Part shown: positions 26,061-37,437 of the stretch, piece by piece | Layout of the letters: every line of letters begins with the position of its first letter | How positions within the stretch are numbered: position 1 is the stretch's first letter | From: Thamnaconus septentrionalis | Taxonomy: Eukaryota; Chordata; Actinopteri; Tetraodontiformes; Monacanthidae | Reading direction: 5' to 3' | Assembly (NCBI GenBank): GCA_009823395.1 | Contig: CM020509.1 | Span: forward strand, 4,663,501-4,727,500 | DNA length: 64,000 nt | Notes under the pieces: generated by a model | Databases searched by the model: none | The model's input: the letters and a program-made list of their open reading frames with translations, nothing else | What the model was told of the DNA's origin: nothing | Position numbers and translations under genes: made by a program

Positions 26061-28331
26061 TAAATAATCAAATGCTGTTGGAGAGTTCTACAGTTTGTTT
26101 TTGGATAAGCAATCGTGTGAAACTGCTCTGGGGTTGTGGGATGCAACATTAAGATTGCATTAGAAACATTCATACATGATACAAAAGGTACTAAAGACGA
26201 GTGAAAGAATGCTGTAATAATTCTACGTCCAATGAATAAAACAACCCCAATTCCCCAGAACTAGCGATTAACATACTCTGCATTCTGCAGAGCTCCACGG
26301 CTGCAGCCATTGTGTCTGCGCGACAGTGAATTATTATGGACCGAAACCGGAATGCTCAATCATGGAGGTCCTCCATCCTTCAAAACGGCTCGACAGAGGA
26401 GCATCCGCGCCCTCTGATTGGCCGACCGGGCTCTTGCCGGGTGAAAGAGCTGAGACAGCCAACAGTTAATTCCCCTGTTAGTTTAGGGGTCGTAGAACTT
26501 TTGCTGCAGAGCGTAAACTCATCCTGCAGTGGCCTCACAGTCGCTGGTCCACAGCGTCAGCAGCTCGTTCACCTTCTTGCTGAAACTAACCAGCGTCTCG
26601 CCAGTCTCCACGCGGAAACTCTTGCGCGGCACACAAACAAAGATGCCAAATTGCATTCAAAGAAATCAGCCGGCTACGACATTTTATGTGATCATGAAAG
26701 ATACATATCTCATAAATGGTTTGGCTAAATAGATTATTCGGGGGCCATGTCGGCAGAGGGGCTAATGGAGGCAGCGGCGCAGTGGGAATAGGACCTGTTA
26801 GCTGTAGCTGTGTTTGCATGAAATACAAGCCTGCCAGGCTCTTTCACCACAGGGTCCCGCACAGATAAATCCCTGTTGCACTTAGTAGTCATCCATTTTT
26901 AATGCCGCAGCCTCAGCTGGAGAGATGCACCAACGCCGGAGGAGGGAGAAAGGTTGGGCAGACGCTTCTAGCTGATGAGCGTATTTACACCGTTTCACCC
27001 TCGCAGCCGCGGCGACCCTGACCGTCGCGGAGGTGAAATCGTAGCGAGGACAGGCCGTGTTCCTGCGCCTTGTGAGAAAACAAGTCGCCGCAATAAGTCA
27101 TAAGCGCTCCCAGCTGCACAGCTGTGCGCGACTCGGAGGCGGGGGGGAAACAAGTAGCAACAGCGAAGGCTTCACGCCTGTTTGGAGCCCCCTTTTAGTG
27201 TCTCTGCAGCAGCCATTCCACAGATGGCATGCAGCGGAGGCCAAGAGGGCCGGCTATTCAATCCTGTTCAGTGCAAACATGATCCGTTTGAATGGCCAGG
27301 CAGCAGCCAAGACATTCTTGTGTGGGCAGCGCTCCCTAAACAACCGAGACGAGCCGCGCCGCGAGTGTTTGTCCCTCCGAGACAAATCTTCTGGAGATCA
27401 TTGGATCTGCATGATGTTTTTTGTTTGTTTGCTTTTGACAAAACAGACAGATTTGTCGCAAGTGTGTTTTTGACTTGATCCACACTGAGGGACTCAGGCA
27501 CTCAGCTCTTCAAGCAGGGACTTCTTGTCTTGGGTATTCTTAGTTGAATTTCCTGCCTGATTCAATCAGCCCACCTTCAAATTATTAAATCAGTCAGCAC
27601 AACAGACATTTTAGACTGTTACACAACAAATGTTCCCTTTATGGGTGGATTGATTTACTTAGTGGGGTAGTTTACCCAAAATTGAAAAACCAAAAAAACA
27701 AAACACCAATATGTTAAGAGAGGCTCTGGTTACTTTTCCTAATCCACTCAACTGTTCTGGGGTTTCACAGACAAGCACCCAGTGGCATCACAGTGGAAAC
27801 CTAATGAGGGACATCCAACATACCAGAGTTACACAACAGAGACATGTCCTGTCAACACTCACAAGCATGGCAAGTTAGTGAACATGCTAGTTAGCGCATG
27901 TGCTACGTGAAACGTGATAGTCGGCTATAAATGTGACGCTCGTCAAACTGGGCTGTCACTTGACAGCACCAGACGAGCAGTCTAGAAAAAAAAAATCATG
28001 TTTTTGTGCTGTTGTTGACAATGGAGCGCACGGCTACAGCGGCCGTCCATTTTGTTGGCTTTAGTTTTGAGTGGAATTCTCACCCTCTGTGAAACTCTAG
28101 AACTGTTGCATGGATGCAGAGCCTCCACTGACATCAGGGCGCAAAGATTTCCAGTTTGGGTGAACTGTCCCTTTATCGAATGTCCACTAAACCGCCTTAA
28201 AAACGCGACGCCATTGAACCAAATAAGTGATAAGTTTTTTATTTCTCTAGTGGATTCATATGTTGTTATTCTGCACAGCAGCATACAGGAAATTGTGGTA
28301 AAATATAAATAACAAAGTTCAACAGTGTTTC

Positions 28332-28337
28332 TTTATT
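28332..28337 (-). terminator. nanos1: Candidate nanos1 polyadenylation signal AATAAA
   Basis: The plus-strand TTTATT reads AATAAA on the minus strand. It is followed about 15-45 nt downstream by a U/GU-rich stretch (TGTTGAACTTTGTTATTT). A second AATAAA lies at 28243-28238 and could be an alternative site. Confidence 0.4.
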
Positions 28338-28706
28338 CTATTATTCATTTGATCCCAAATAAAAGGAAGGAAAACAAAAACTCTGGTCAAAGGGGCAAAC
28401 CTCGTCTGCCCCTCTTGTCAATATCCACTCTCTTCTTCAACACTCTCAAGAATGCAACATTGAACAGCTAATCTTTAAAAAGTACGGGGTATAATCATTA
28501 TTTACAGACAATCACCTTGTGGTGAGCAATGCTTTTAGCTTCTTGGAAATTCACTTCCGTCATGTTAAATGCAAGAAAAGGAAAATACAATTATGTTATA
28601 CAAAGATCAAAAATACTATCAAAAAACCCTTATTATAAATGGCAGCACTATATCAATAAACTGCTGTTGACATTTTTACATGTAAGTACAAAAATCGTGT
28701 TGAGGT

Positions 28707-28721
28707 AGCGCCCTCTGAAGT
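28707..28721 (-). promoter_or_regulatory. CTCF-like motif (12/15)
   Basis: The minus strand reads ACTTCAGAGGGCGCT, which matches the CCASYAGRKGGCRSY core at 12 of 15 positions, including the whole AGAGGGCGCT half. It lies in the predicted nanos1 3' UTR. Motif evidence only. Confidence 0.3.
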
Positions 28722-29086
28722 CACTTGTAATGTTAAAATACTGAATCAAACATCACTTTATGTACAATACAGCAAAATCTCTCTGTTTTTCTTCTTCTTC
28801 AATGCAATTTGTATTCCTTTGGTAAACAAAACTGTCAGAAATGTGCAGTCCTGCAAGTGACACTTTGAATCATACATTCACAACATTTTTGCATCCTTTT
28901 TTGTTTGTTTGTTTGTTTGTTTGTTTTTGGATTCTTCGGGGGGTGGGGTGGGGGGGATGACGTGTTGTTTTGCTGACATTCGTTTTGCTCTCAGGAGTGA
29001 AAAGGTTCATGGGACTCGCTCCTGTTGGCCCAAGCACATCTCTCCGGTGAACGCACTGTCAGGGGCCAGAGAGAAGAGCCAAAAAA

Positions 29087-29103
29087 GAGAGAGAGAGAGA
29101 GGG

Positions 29104-29168
<65 letters not shown>
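29087..29168. repeat. (GA)n microsatellite in the nanos1 3' UTR region
   Basis: About 80 bp of GA with one GGGGGG interruption. On the nanos1 mRNA strand it would read as a long CU repeat. Confidence 0.95.
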
Positions 29169-30172
29169 GAGAAATCCAGTGTGTCACCCTTAACTTGGGA
29201 ATGTAAACATCTTTCTCTAAAAAAAAAAAAAAAGAAGAAATTAAAACAAGACGTGAAGGCTGTTTCTCTGATTTGCAGAAGTCAAACATTGTGGCCACAC
29301 AACGTCAGAGAGACGGAGGGGTTTGGCTTGGCAACTATTGATTAGAACGCTCCCCGGAGAACATGAGCTCTAAACAGAGGCCACATTGTCCTCTTTCTTT
29401 TTTCCTCCTGCGTCCTCTTCTTCCCTCCTGCCCCCTCAGATTGAATGTCAACTTTTTCTTTCTTTCTTTTTTTTCTCGGTCTGAAAATATGCTGTGGAGT
29501 TTCTCAGGCGGGCAGATGGGTTCTGGCGGAGGGGACGCGCAGGCTCCCTCCCTCCAGCCCATGCAGTCAGACGTGCACAGGGTCAACTCACTACTGACAC
29601 ATTCTTGAAGCTTCTTCTTAATGGCGAAACATAACTTTGGTTTCCTACGACAAAAGTAAAAACACGAGAGAAAAAAAAAACAGGGGGGAGGTGGGAGGGG
29701 AAAAGGTACAAGCGTACAAAAATAGTTGGTAAAAATATGACATTCATCACCCCCCCCACCCCATTCCCAGTTTTTTCTAGCCAATAACAGTGTGTTTCTT
29801 CCCTACATGACCAAAATACATCTCTTTAGATTTATACACACATTGCATTTTTGATTACTGATACATGTATTTCTTTTATATTTATATATATATGCACACG
29901 CTCAAAATGACTACAAACTAGAGCAAGAACAAAAAAATAAATCCGATGTATAAAGCATAAAATTATTATTCTATGTGGATAAAAGAACTATAAAAATATA
30001 AGAGATCTTAGAAGGGGGGGCGGGCGGGGAACGAATGGGATAAAATCAATATGCTGTATGAAACTGGGATAAAGGCAAATCAAAAACAGTCATCTGGAAA
30101 TTGTTCAGTGCAATTCATTTCTTCTAAATAGTCACGTCTGGGTTCTCTCTCTCTCTCTTTTCCCCCCTCTCC

Positions 30173-30856
30173 TCAGAATATTTTCATCCTCTTACCACCC
30201 ACAGCCCTCCCTCCCTTCAGCGGCCGCTGGGATGGCTGCTCTTTAGACAGCGGACAGTATTTTATCGTGTGCGCGTTGTCCCCGTTGGCGCTGCACAGCG
30301 GGCAGGTGTAAGCCCGCAGGATCGGGCACACCACCCTGCCGTCCGGCGTCTTCAGGACGTGCGAGCCGTACACCTCCTCCGGCGCGCCGTTATTTCGGCA
30401 GAAGACGCAGATTTTGGGCTCCTGCTTGCCCCTGGTCGCCGGCTTGCGCATCTTGCGCTCCACGCCGAACAGGTCGAAGCCGGCGAAGCTGCCCCCGAAG
30501 CCCACCTCGCGCTCGGGCTGCGCGCCCAGCTGGTTCTGGAAGGGGCTGAGGATGGAGAAGCGCTCCTTCAGGTCCAGGATGGAGGCCGGCGGCGGGCTGC
30601 CGGACGGGCAGCAGCAGCAGCACTCCATGTGGCCGCTCTCGCCGACGCCGCCCGCGATTACGCACGGACACGGCGGGGAGTCGTCCAAGCCCAGGGTCGC
30701 CTTCAGGGACTCGGTGATGGAGTTGGGGTTCTGCGGCATGCTCAGCTTGTTGTTCTTCGTCACGAGCGTCGTCAGTCCCAGATAGTCGTTCCAGAAATTG
30801 AAGGTGTAGTCGTAGGGGCTGCGCGCGTTCAAGTAGTTGTGGTTGAGAAAATCCAT
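30173..30856 (-). CDS. nanos1: Nanos homolog 1, CCHC zinc-finger translational repressor (single exon)
   Basis: The 227-aa protein is a Nanos RNA-binding repressor. Seen: residues 19-28 carry a NOT1-interacting motif (F19, W22, N23, D24, Y25, L26, G27, L28). Residues 150-201 hold two CCHC fingers with all eight ligands: C150, C153, H166, C177, then C185, C188, H196, C201. Spacing is C-x2-C-x12-H-x10-C-x7-C-x2-C-x7-H-x4-C, which is the family pattern. A five-cysteine run (79-83) and a basic tail ending KRMKIF are also present. Known for the family: Nanos acts in the cytoplasm with Pumilio and recruits CCR4-NOT to repress and deadenylate mRNAs in germ cells and neural tissue. Start choice: the ATG at 30856 has G at -3 and G at +4, and the protein from here begins [10 protein letters not shown] just ahead of the NOT1 motif. 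An in-frame ATG at 30958 would add 34 residues but has T at -3. The frame is unbroken and no intron is needed. It is shorter than mammalian NANOS1. The symbol could be a teleost nanos1a or nanos1b paralog, which the sequence alone does not settle. Confidence 0.96.
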   Translation of the reverse strand: MDFLNHNYLNARSPYDYTFNFWNDYLGLTTLVTKNNKLSMPQNPNSITESLKATLGLDDSPPCPCVIAGGVGESGHMECCCCCPSGSPPPASILDLKERFSILSPFQNQLGAQPEREVGFGGSFAGFDLFGVERKMRKPATRGKQEPKICVFCRNNGAPEEVYGSHVLKTPDGRVVCPILRAYTCPLCSANGDNAHTIKYCPLSKEQPSQRPLKGGRAVGGKRMKIF

Positions 30857-30998
30857 GGCCACCTCTGGTCGTCGGCTTGCGGTCGGGAGGCGAAACAACC
30901 AGCGTAATCCGCAAAAGTCTTTTTGCAGCCAGAGTTGGTCTCCGGGAAGGGGGCTCATGCACGGCGCTGTGTGGTCTCCAGTGTTCCTGTACTGTTTG
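30857..30998 (-). other. nanos1: nanos1 predicted 5' UTR with in-frame upstream ATG
   Basis: This stretch lies between the chosen start codon and the inferred transcription start. It holds an in-frame ATG at 30958 with a poor context (T at -3), with no stop between it and the main ATG. Leaky scanning to 30856 is the simpler reading. The alternative is an N-terminally extended isoform of 261 aa. The transcription start is inferred from promoter-box spacing and not seen directly. Confidence 0.4.
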
Positions 30999-31060
30999 AG
31001 CGTCCTGCAAACAGGCTCTCTGGTTTTAAGGAGCCGGAGGGCGGGGCCCCGCTCTGCTCC
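30999..31060 (-). promoter_or_regulatory. nanos1: nanos1 candidate core promoter
   Basis: Reading the minus strand, a GC box (GGGCGGGGCC on the plus strand, 31039-31048) is followed by a TATA-like TTAAAA (31029-31024). A start site about 25-30 bp further on, near 30995-31000, would fit. Both boxes lie in the CpG-rich island upstream of the gene. The assignment is inferred from motif order and spacing. Confidence 0.45.
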
Positions 31061-31870
31061 GCTCCGCGCTTCTCTTCCTCACCAAGTTTCTGATCAGGTT
31101 GAAAGCAGCTCACACTCACAGCAGCACAGCGAGACTTGTTGTGCAGACGGCATCGGTCACCGCCACCCGAGCACCTATTCGCTTTTGTGCTTTTGTGTGT
31201 GTGTGTGTTTGTCTTTGTTTTACATACACACGTGTAGTTTGCATTAGGTCACGATGTGAATTAATTTAGCCTCATTTCTTCTGCGGTTCACTTCAGTAGC
31301 GCCAATCGATCGGCAGCTCGGCTCCCTTCCAGCCCACTAGTGGCATGAAAACGTTGCAATTTCGCATGTTCAGTGGAATCGATACGGTTAATTCGCGCGT
31401 ATGGATGCCATCATCGCCAGCTCGAGCGCACACAAACACGCGCTCATGCACTTAACCCCTTGCGCGCCGCCAACGCAGGCAGCCAGTGTGGCCTTTTGTT
31501 CCACAGCGCACGCATCGCATTAATTACCTGCGAGTAAATGTGTTCAGCGTGAGGACGAATCTTCCACCCCCCCCCTGTGATTTTGAAGGTGCATCATATC
31601 GTGCGTTATATAAGTTGGACAAAGCGTCTTTTGTGGTACTGGAGACATAAGAAGCTGCAGTGCATCCCGGGAAAGTTGAATTTATATGGAGAAACACATC
31701 ACGTGCCTGGACTTTTAATGTCAGCGCAAATATCAAAGCGTAAAACAAACCTTTCGCTCCGGGGCTGCTGTAGTTTTAAATGGGCTGATGCACGCTGTCC
31801 TCAAGTGCAGACAAAACACCACATCCGCCCACTCAGCCAGAATGTAAACAAAAGCCTGCAGCGCAGCTGT

Positions 31871-31885
31871 TCAACAGGGGGCAGC
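31871..31885 (+). promoter_or_regulatory. CTCF-like motif (13/15) upstream of nanos1
   Basis: The plus strand reads TCAACAGGGGGCAGC, matching CCASYAGRKGGCRSY at 13 of 15 positions. It lies about 0.85 kb upstream of the inferred nanos1 promoter and points away from the gene. Confidence 0.4.
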
Positions 31886-32224
31886 AGAGTGCAGGTCAGT
31901 CCCGTTTTAACCCCGCTAAAGCGGCACCTCCCGGCTTTACAAGCTGACAGGCGTCACCAGTGGACTGTACAAACTCCACATCTGACATCCGCGACGACAA
32001 GGAGAGGACACATCATCACATCACAGCCTCAGCGATCCTAAATGGAATATTCAGCCTAATTACACCTGCTATCCTGACCCATTTTGTCAAAATTCTTGAT
32101 TAAATACTCAACGGCAGTCATTACTCCTGCTCATTCTCAAACATGTTTCAATTCGGCCATTTACCTCCTGATCTTAAGTCAGAAGCATTTTAAAGGTCAA
32201 ATATGAAGCATGTTTTCAGATTCC

Positions 32225-32345
32225 ACTGTTTTCAGCTGGGGTTTTAATCCCATCTTAGCTTTTTGCTAGAACTGATGCTACGTTGAACCGTCCGTATGTT
32301 TGCAAAGTGAGGAAATAGGGCAGAGGCAACACCTGGAGGGGTGTA
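32225..32345. repeat. Family A dispersed repeat, diverged copy
   Basis: TTTTTGCTAGAACTGATGCT, TTGAACCGTCCGTATGTTTG and GCAGAGGCAACACCTGG follow the family A order with many changes. It lies about 1.2 kb upstream of the nanos1 promoter. Confidence 0.5.
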
Positions 32346-34289
32346 TTGTGAGAGTTGGGAGTTCATTGACAGAGAGTCAGAAAGTAAAAGTCTTATATTT
32401 TCAAAATACAAGACCCGCTTCTCCCCCCTACCTTAGTGGGGCTGTAAATTTCTGTCAATGCAAACAAGCGCATTTTGCTCTCTCCTACTGACGCAGGCCG
32501 CTGTATTGCTCAACATTTTTGCTGGAAAATACTAGCACGCACAAGATCATTTCACTTTGACAGGACAGGACCAGTGCAGTGTTCTGTATTTGTAACAGCA
32601 ACAACATACTGTACGCCTCCAGCATCAGACACATGAATCTGCAGCAACAGGACGGTCTCAGTTTTTCAAGTCACGCATATTGCGCTCATTTGTTTCAAGA
32701 CTGTGATCCAGCCGTGAAGTGGGCAGCTCAGGAATGTGAAAGCTGCCCTCTCGAAGCAACGATAAGACGAGTGACTGCTGCTCTAATTAAAACTTCCAGG
32801 GGGAGGTGCAGAGAAGGAGGGGGGACTCACTGACTTGGAAGGTTTGCATCTATTTTTAAGGCATCTAATAAGGAAAAGCAGTGTGTGTGATAAAAGCCCA
32901 GTGAGGGAACGCCTGAGCGAGCGAGCGATAGCCGGCCCTTCCTCCCCCGTTCTCTGCGTTTTCAGCAAGTTCCTTTTGAAACAGTATCGACTGCTCATTG
33001 GATTTTTGCCGCCGAGCTTCCATTCCATCGGCCGGCGCAAATATGAATCTTATGATGAAGCATCAATAATGTATGTAATCGCCTATTCTTTTTTTCTTTC
33101 GGGCCGGCCGGGGCCAAGATTGTTAGAGCAGATTCTGGTGTTGCTGCAGAGCAACTGAAATATTCATGGCCACATTACTCCTTAATTTTGTTGTGACTAA
33201 GAGGGATTAATACCCATCCATTAAGTAAAGCTAATTCTGCCGCCTCCAGTGGTACATCAGACGAGGAAGTGAGATTAGAGGCGGAATGATGCATCGCATC
33301 AGCAGGGTGGCTCTGGCTTTAAATCAATTTCCGGATCGCACTGAAACGATTGTTTTGTACACGTGTTATTTTTGTTGTTGTCATTGGGTTTTTTTTTTGG
33401 GTTTTTTTTGACTTGCGGGTAGGGAAAAATGAGGGACGGATGGCGCCTGGTTGGGAAGAACACTTAGTTGCTTAATGATGAAATCATCATTTCCTGCACA
33501 GGCTCATTAGCGATGTGAGGCTTACATCTAAATCGTTTTTTTGCAGTTTTGCACTTTGGATGTATTACAAAATGCAAATCAGCTGAGGCGTGCCTTTTGC
33601 TGAAGTCGGGTGGTGGTTTGGAGGGAAGGTAATGAGTGATTTAAACCATGTCTTGGCGCTAATCTGCTTCACGCGCTATTATCACAATCGTCAACATCTT
33701 TTCTTCTCCCGACCACGTCTCGCGTTCTACACAAAAAAAAGGCAAGATTTCGTGTTTAACGTGAGCTCGAATCGTACTCGGCAAGATAAATGCATGATTG
33801 ATGTTAGCGTTGAGCGAAAGTTAAAACCCACTGCTGCCGCCACTCAAATTACATTTGCGCTTGTATCTTGTCACAATATATCATGTATCTTCCTCAACTG
33901 CAATAAAGCAACGGTGTAATTTGTCTCTATTTTAAAATGACAGCTTCAAAATCATTTTTTCACATTTTGATTGGCACCCCGGCTATTCGACACTGCGCCC
34001 CCCCACTGGCCTGGTATTGAAGCACTTAACTTGTCTTTACTGGGCAGATGTGCTCTCACCAGAGGGTGCCGGGCAGGCAACCAGAGTTAGAAATAAAAAC
34101 TTTGGACCATGAGCTGTGAACCGGCATAAGAAAATCCCCTCCTATTGTTAATTCTTGGTGATTTTTTTTTTTTGTTCAATCTGGTTGGTTCATGTCAAAA
34201 ACTAATTGTCTAATCTGTAGTTTGTCTAGTTTTGGACAAATAACAGGTATTTAGAAAAGCCTATATAGGAGCACTTGCTGGACTCAGGA

Positions 34290-34460
34290 GTTGTAAGTTT
34301 GAGGTGCTCTTTGGATGGGATATACAAGAAGAAGCAAAACAGGAGAAATTCCAAGGCACTCTCATTGAAAAGTTAAAAAGCCTTTATTATAGCGGCTTGG
34401 CTACATTCAAAACCATTAAAAAAAAAAAAAAAAAAACCTGACGCGTTTCTGCAATCGATA
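34290..34460 (-). repeat. Candidate retroposed repeat tail
   Basis: Read on the minus strand, the segment has GAAACGCGTCAGG, a run of 18 T (34418-34437 on plus is poly-A), then ATAATAAAGGCTTTTTAACT and AATGAGAGTGCCTTGGAATT. A GAAACGCGT box near an AATAAAGGCTTTTT stretch recalls dispersed fish repeats, from memory and without a search. No open frame is present. Confidence 0.4.
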
Positions 34461-35144
34461 AATGACAGGTATTTCTGCAGTTTCACTGTTCCACTGACTT
34501 GTTATGGAAAGATTGGGGCTGCTGCCATGCAGGATGTATAATCTTCATTCATCATCATCAACACCAACAGGGGTGCCATTTTCACTCCTGCAAGTCACTG
34601 AATCATAAAACAAGTTTTAGAAACTCATTGAAAGGAAGGGAAAACCACACCGTGCAGCTTTGACTTACATTAGAAAACAGGTTTTCAGTGCGATTGCTCT
34701 CTGCTGCTGATTCCAAGAGGCAAGTTTCAGCAGCGGCCTTGGACTGACAAATGCATTGGAAGGGATTACACAAAGCATGCGCTCACACAGGCACACACTC
34801 ACACAGCAGCTTTCTGTACAGTGCTGCAGGCAGCTCATTACACTGCCTTGCTCCCCTCAAAAAAAGAAAGTGCTTTAAAAAGTGGACATTCTCTCCAACC
34901 ACGTTTAAGATGATAATCCAGACCTCGGCAGCACTGAGAAGCCACAGCAACACTCTCGAAAAACCATCTCCGTGTTTACTGAGCGACGTATTGATCATCC
35001 AAACAATACATAATGGGGTTTGCAGGAATCGGCCAAAAATCCATTCTGCCATATTGATTGCGGTAATGAAGACGAATGCTGAATCGCACGGTATAAAAAT
35101 GACTCGAGCACATTTGCAACGCACATTTTTCACACGTTGGAAAA

Positions 35145-35148
<4 letters not shown>

Positions 35149-35188
<40 letters not shown>
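35149..35188. repeat. (TA)n microsatellite
   Basis: About 20 TA units preceded by an A-run. Confidence 0.95.
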
Positions 35189-35193
<5 letters not shown>

Positions 35194-37422
35194 TTTTATT
35201 TTTTCCATCTCACTCTGAGCACTGCTTCTTTTTTTGCACCACCCCCTCCAACGGCTTACCATGTGTTTTCATTCACAGCCATTAGAGTTCTGTTTGTGAT
35301 TATGCAAATGAGAAAACATGCAGGAAATTTAATCAGAGTGCAAATTTGATTTCACATGAAAGATTGCTCGAGGGTGGCGCTGGCAGTGGGGGCTTGATGG
35401 CATAATATTGAGCAGCCAAATTATGTTCAATATTTGTTTTCACAATGGGCCTTGGACACGGGGGCCGGCTTTCTAGGCTTAAGGTGTGCTCTGGTTTGGA
35501 GGCTTCAAGTTAACAGCCCGAACAGAAAAGGTTTGATTATCCTTTGTTCTCCCCAGAGATGCTGAATGGAAAGTGCAATTAATGGGAGGCGTTATATTCC
35601 ATATCAGCAGGAAAACAAGGCGACTCGCCTTCATGCATTTTTATTATTGCTGCGTCCTCCGAAACCAAATATCTAAGTGCTCACTTTTCTTTTTGTTCCC
35701 CGGCTGAACAACAAGAAAATGGGCTCTTTGTAATTGCACATAAACTCAGAGGGATGGCATTGTGCTGCGACGCGTGCCGGCGCAGATAACCGGTGATTAA
35801 ACTGAATGTTACTCGAGAAGCGCGGCAGAAATGTAACTAATAAAGCATGCGAGTCGAAGAGGAGGGCGGTGCCGTATTTACAGAAAAAAAAAAAAAAAAA
35901 AAAATAGGAAAGGAAAGGGGGAAATCAAGCCCCAAGATGGTGAAGCAAACAACTGCAACTTTGCTTTGGAAATAAGTATCAAGTCAAGGTAACAAAAGAA
36001 GGATGATGAAGTGAGAAAATGGAGTGGCTAAGACCTGTAAGCAACTGCATAAATGCACGGCTCATTGCTGGCAAACAAACATCCTTTGGTTCTACCTGCA
36101 GTTTGCGGCTACAGTCATATCTCCATGCATGCATGCAGTCTTCCTGCAAAGCGAGGTTATATTGGCACCCACTTCATCCTTTGTAGGCAATCTCGTCACG
36201 AACCTGAGCCAGCCCCCCTCACCCTTAGAGAAGGGAACCAAAAGGCAAGGTCACTTGGATCATAAATCACGTGCGCGCCTGCTGCATTTCATCTCCACAT
36301 CTAAATTTTAAATGCCAAGTTTGAAAGCTAGTGAACCCTGCAGGGGCCGGGGATATTGCGTTACAGCGCCGTGACTCACCCTCGGCTCTCCCCAGGAGTT
36401 GCGCACGAGCCCGTATCTGGTGCTGTTTTCTACTCCCCAGCCAGCAGCGACTGACACGGTGTGGTTCAATTGAGGCGACTCGGTGCATTTGGAGTGAAGG
36501 CCACCACAGTATGTGAAGAGTTTCTTTGTGAACTGCACAGCTGGGGGAAGAATCCAAGCGATGCTTATTGGTTAAATATGCCATCAGGTCATTTTTAAGT
36601 TGGACTGATTTAAACATTTTCTATCACTGTTATGATTCTGCCCTCATGTCATTCTTGCCACCCACTCAGGTAACCCACTTTCCATACAGTGCAGTTCTGC
36701 ACCGCATTGCAATGCCCAAAATTGAATGTCTTTAGGAGTCAAATCAAACTAGCAGATGGGTTTTTGCATGAGAACACAAACAACTCCAAAGCTTTGCTTT
36801 GGTCAGTAACTTGGTTGTTGTCCATGCTGTAGTACTACTCTGTAGTTCCGCTGCAGCCTTATTATCACTCCTCCATGCTCCTCTTCAGATGCAACCAATA
36901 AGGTGGATCTATTTTAATGTTACAATGTACTTTTACCCATTTGCACTCCCGCTGTCAATTTTAACACTTTTTTGGGAGTCTAGGCGATGGATTGTAATTG
37001 CGATGACGCAGTTTGCCAACGTAATGAGGTTCAGCAGTTCATGCGGACGAGGTGCGGTTCTAAGGGGAAGAAGCTGGAGAATCAGATTGTAGTTTGGAAT
37101 CATTTCACTCCATGGGATGACACGCAGGCAATGCGGGTTCATTAAAAGGTTTCTGTGCAGAGGCTGGCAGGAAAACAAGTGGATCCATTGTGCTCGTGAT
37201 GATTACTGAGGAATTTGGAGGAGCCAGATTTAATCCTGCGTAGATTAAAGGTCACTGAATAAAGAGAAAAAAATGGCTACATGGATCAGGGGAAAACCTC
37301 AGATTAGGTGGCACAAAAAAGTTGTTTTATAAACTCCATTAATAACTCTTGACTGCAAGATTAATGGCGCAGAGCCGATCATCCATGCACATCCCAGCAA
37401 TGTCTCCTGGCAAAACCCTCCA

Positions 37423-37437
37423 CCACCTGGTGGCGGA
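37423..37437 (+). promoter_or_regulatory. CTCF-like motif (13/15)
   Basis: The plus strand reads CCACCTGGTGGCGGA, which agrees with CCASYAGRKGGCRSY at 13 of 15 positions. The surrounding sequence is non-coding and has no other recognised feature. Confidence 0.3.

Larger units (their letters stand above)
24200..27480. other. Non-coding with CpG-rich patches
   Basis: CpG-rich patches lie at about 24200-25480 and 26290-27380. Two long frames (26336-26728 and 27057-27473, plus strand) resemble no known protein and are best read as chance opens in GC-rich DNA. Confidence 0.5.
28316..30172 (-). other. nanos1: nanos1 predicted 3' UTR
   Basis: The sequence after the stop codon is AT-rich, with no convincing open frame down to a polyadenylation signal at 28337-28332. 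It includes a long GA/CT microsatellite (29087-29168), a TTTG repeat (28898-28930), a CT-rich tract beside the stop codon (30145-30175), and a G-rich run on the plus strand (30015-30030) that would be C-rich in the mRNA. I looked by eye for miR-430 seed matches and exact Pumilio sites (TGTANATA) in mRNA sense and found none. The 3' end is inferred. Confidence 0.4.
30190..31090. other. CpG-rich island over nanos1 CDS and promoter
   Basis: CG dinucleotides are dense through the nanos1 coding region and its upstream flank, in contrast to the AT-rich sequence on either side. The high GC content at third codon positions also opens long antisense and alternate frames that should not be taken for genes. 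Boundaries are by eye. Confidence 0.7.

Noticed and set aside
26336..26728. 130-aa plus-strand frame in a CpG-rich patch
   Set aside because: No domain or splice context recognised. Overlapping frames of similar quality exist, as expected by chance.
30269..30907. 212-aa plus-strand open frame antisense to nanos1
   Set aside because: It mirrors the GC-rich nanos1 coding sequence, is rich in A, R and V as expected of an antisense shadow, and has no domain.
30390..31010. 206-aa minus-strand frame overlapping nanos1
   Set aside because: A shifted frame of the same GC-rich DNA, while the nanos1 frame holds all zinc-finger ligands.
35137..35349. Frames reading IYIYIY or VCVCVC at several sites (also 17117-17378)
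   Set aside because: Translations of TA and CA microsatellites.
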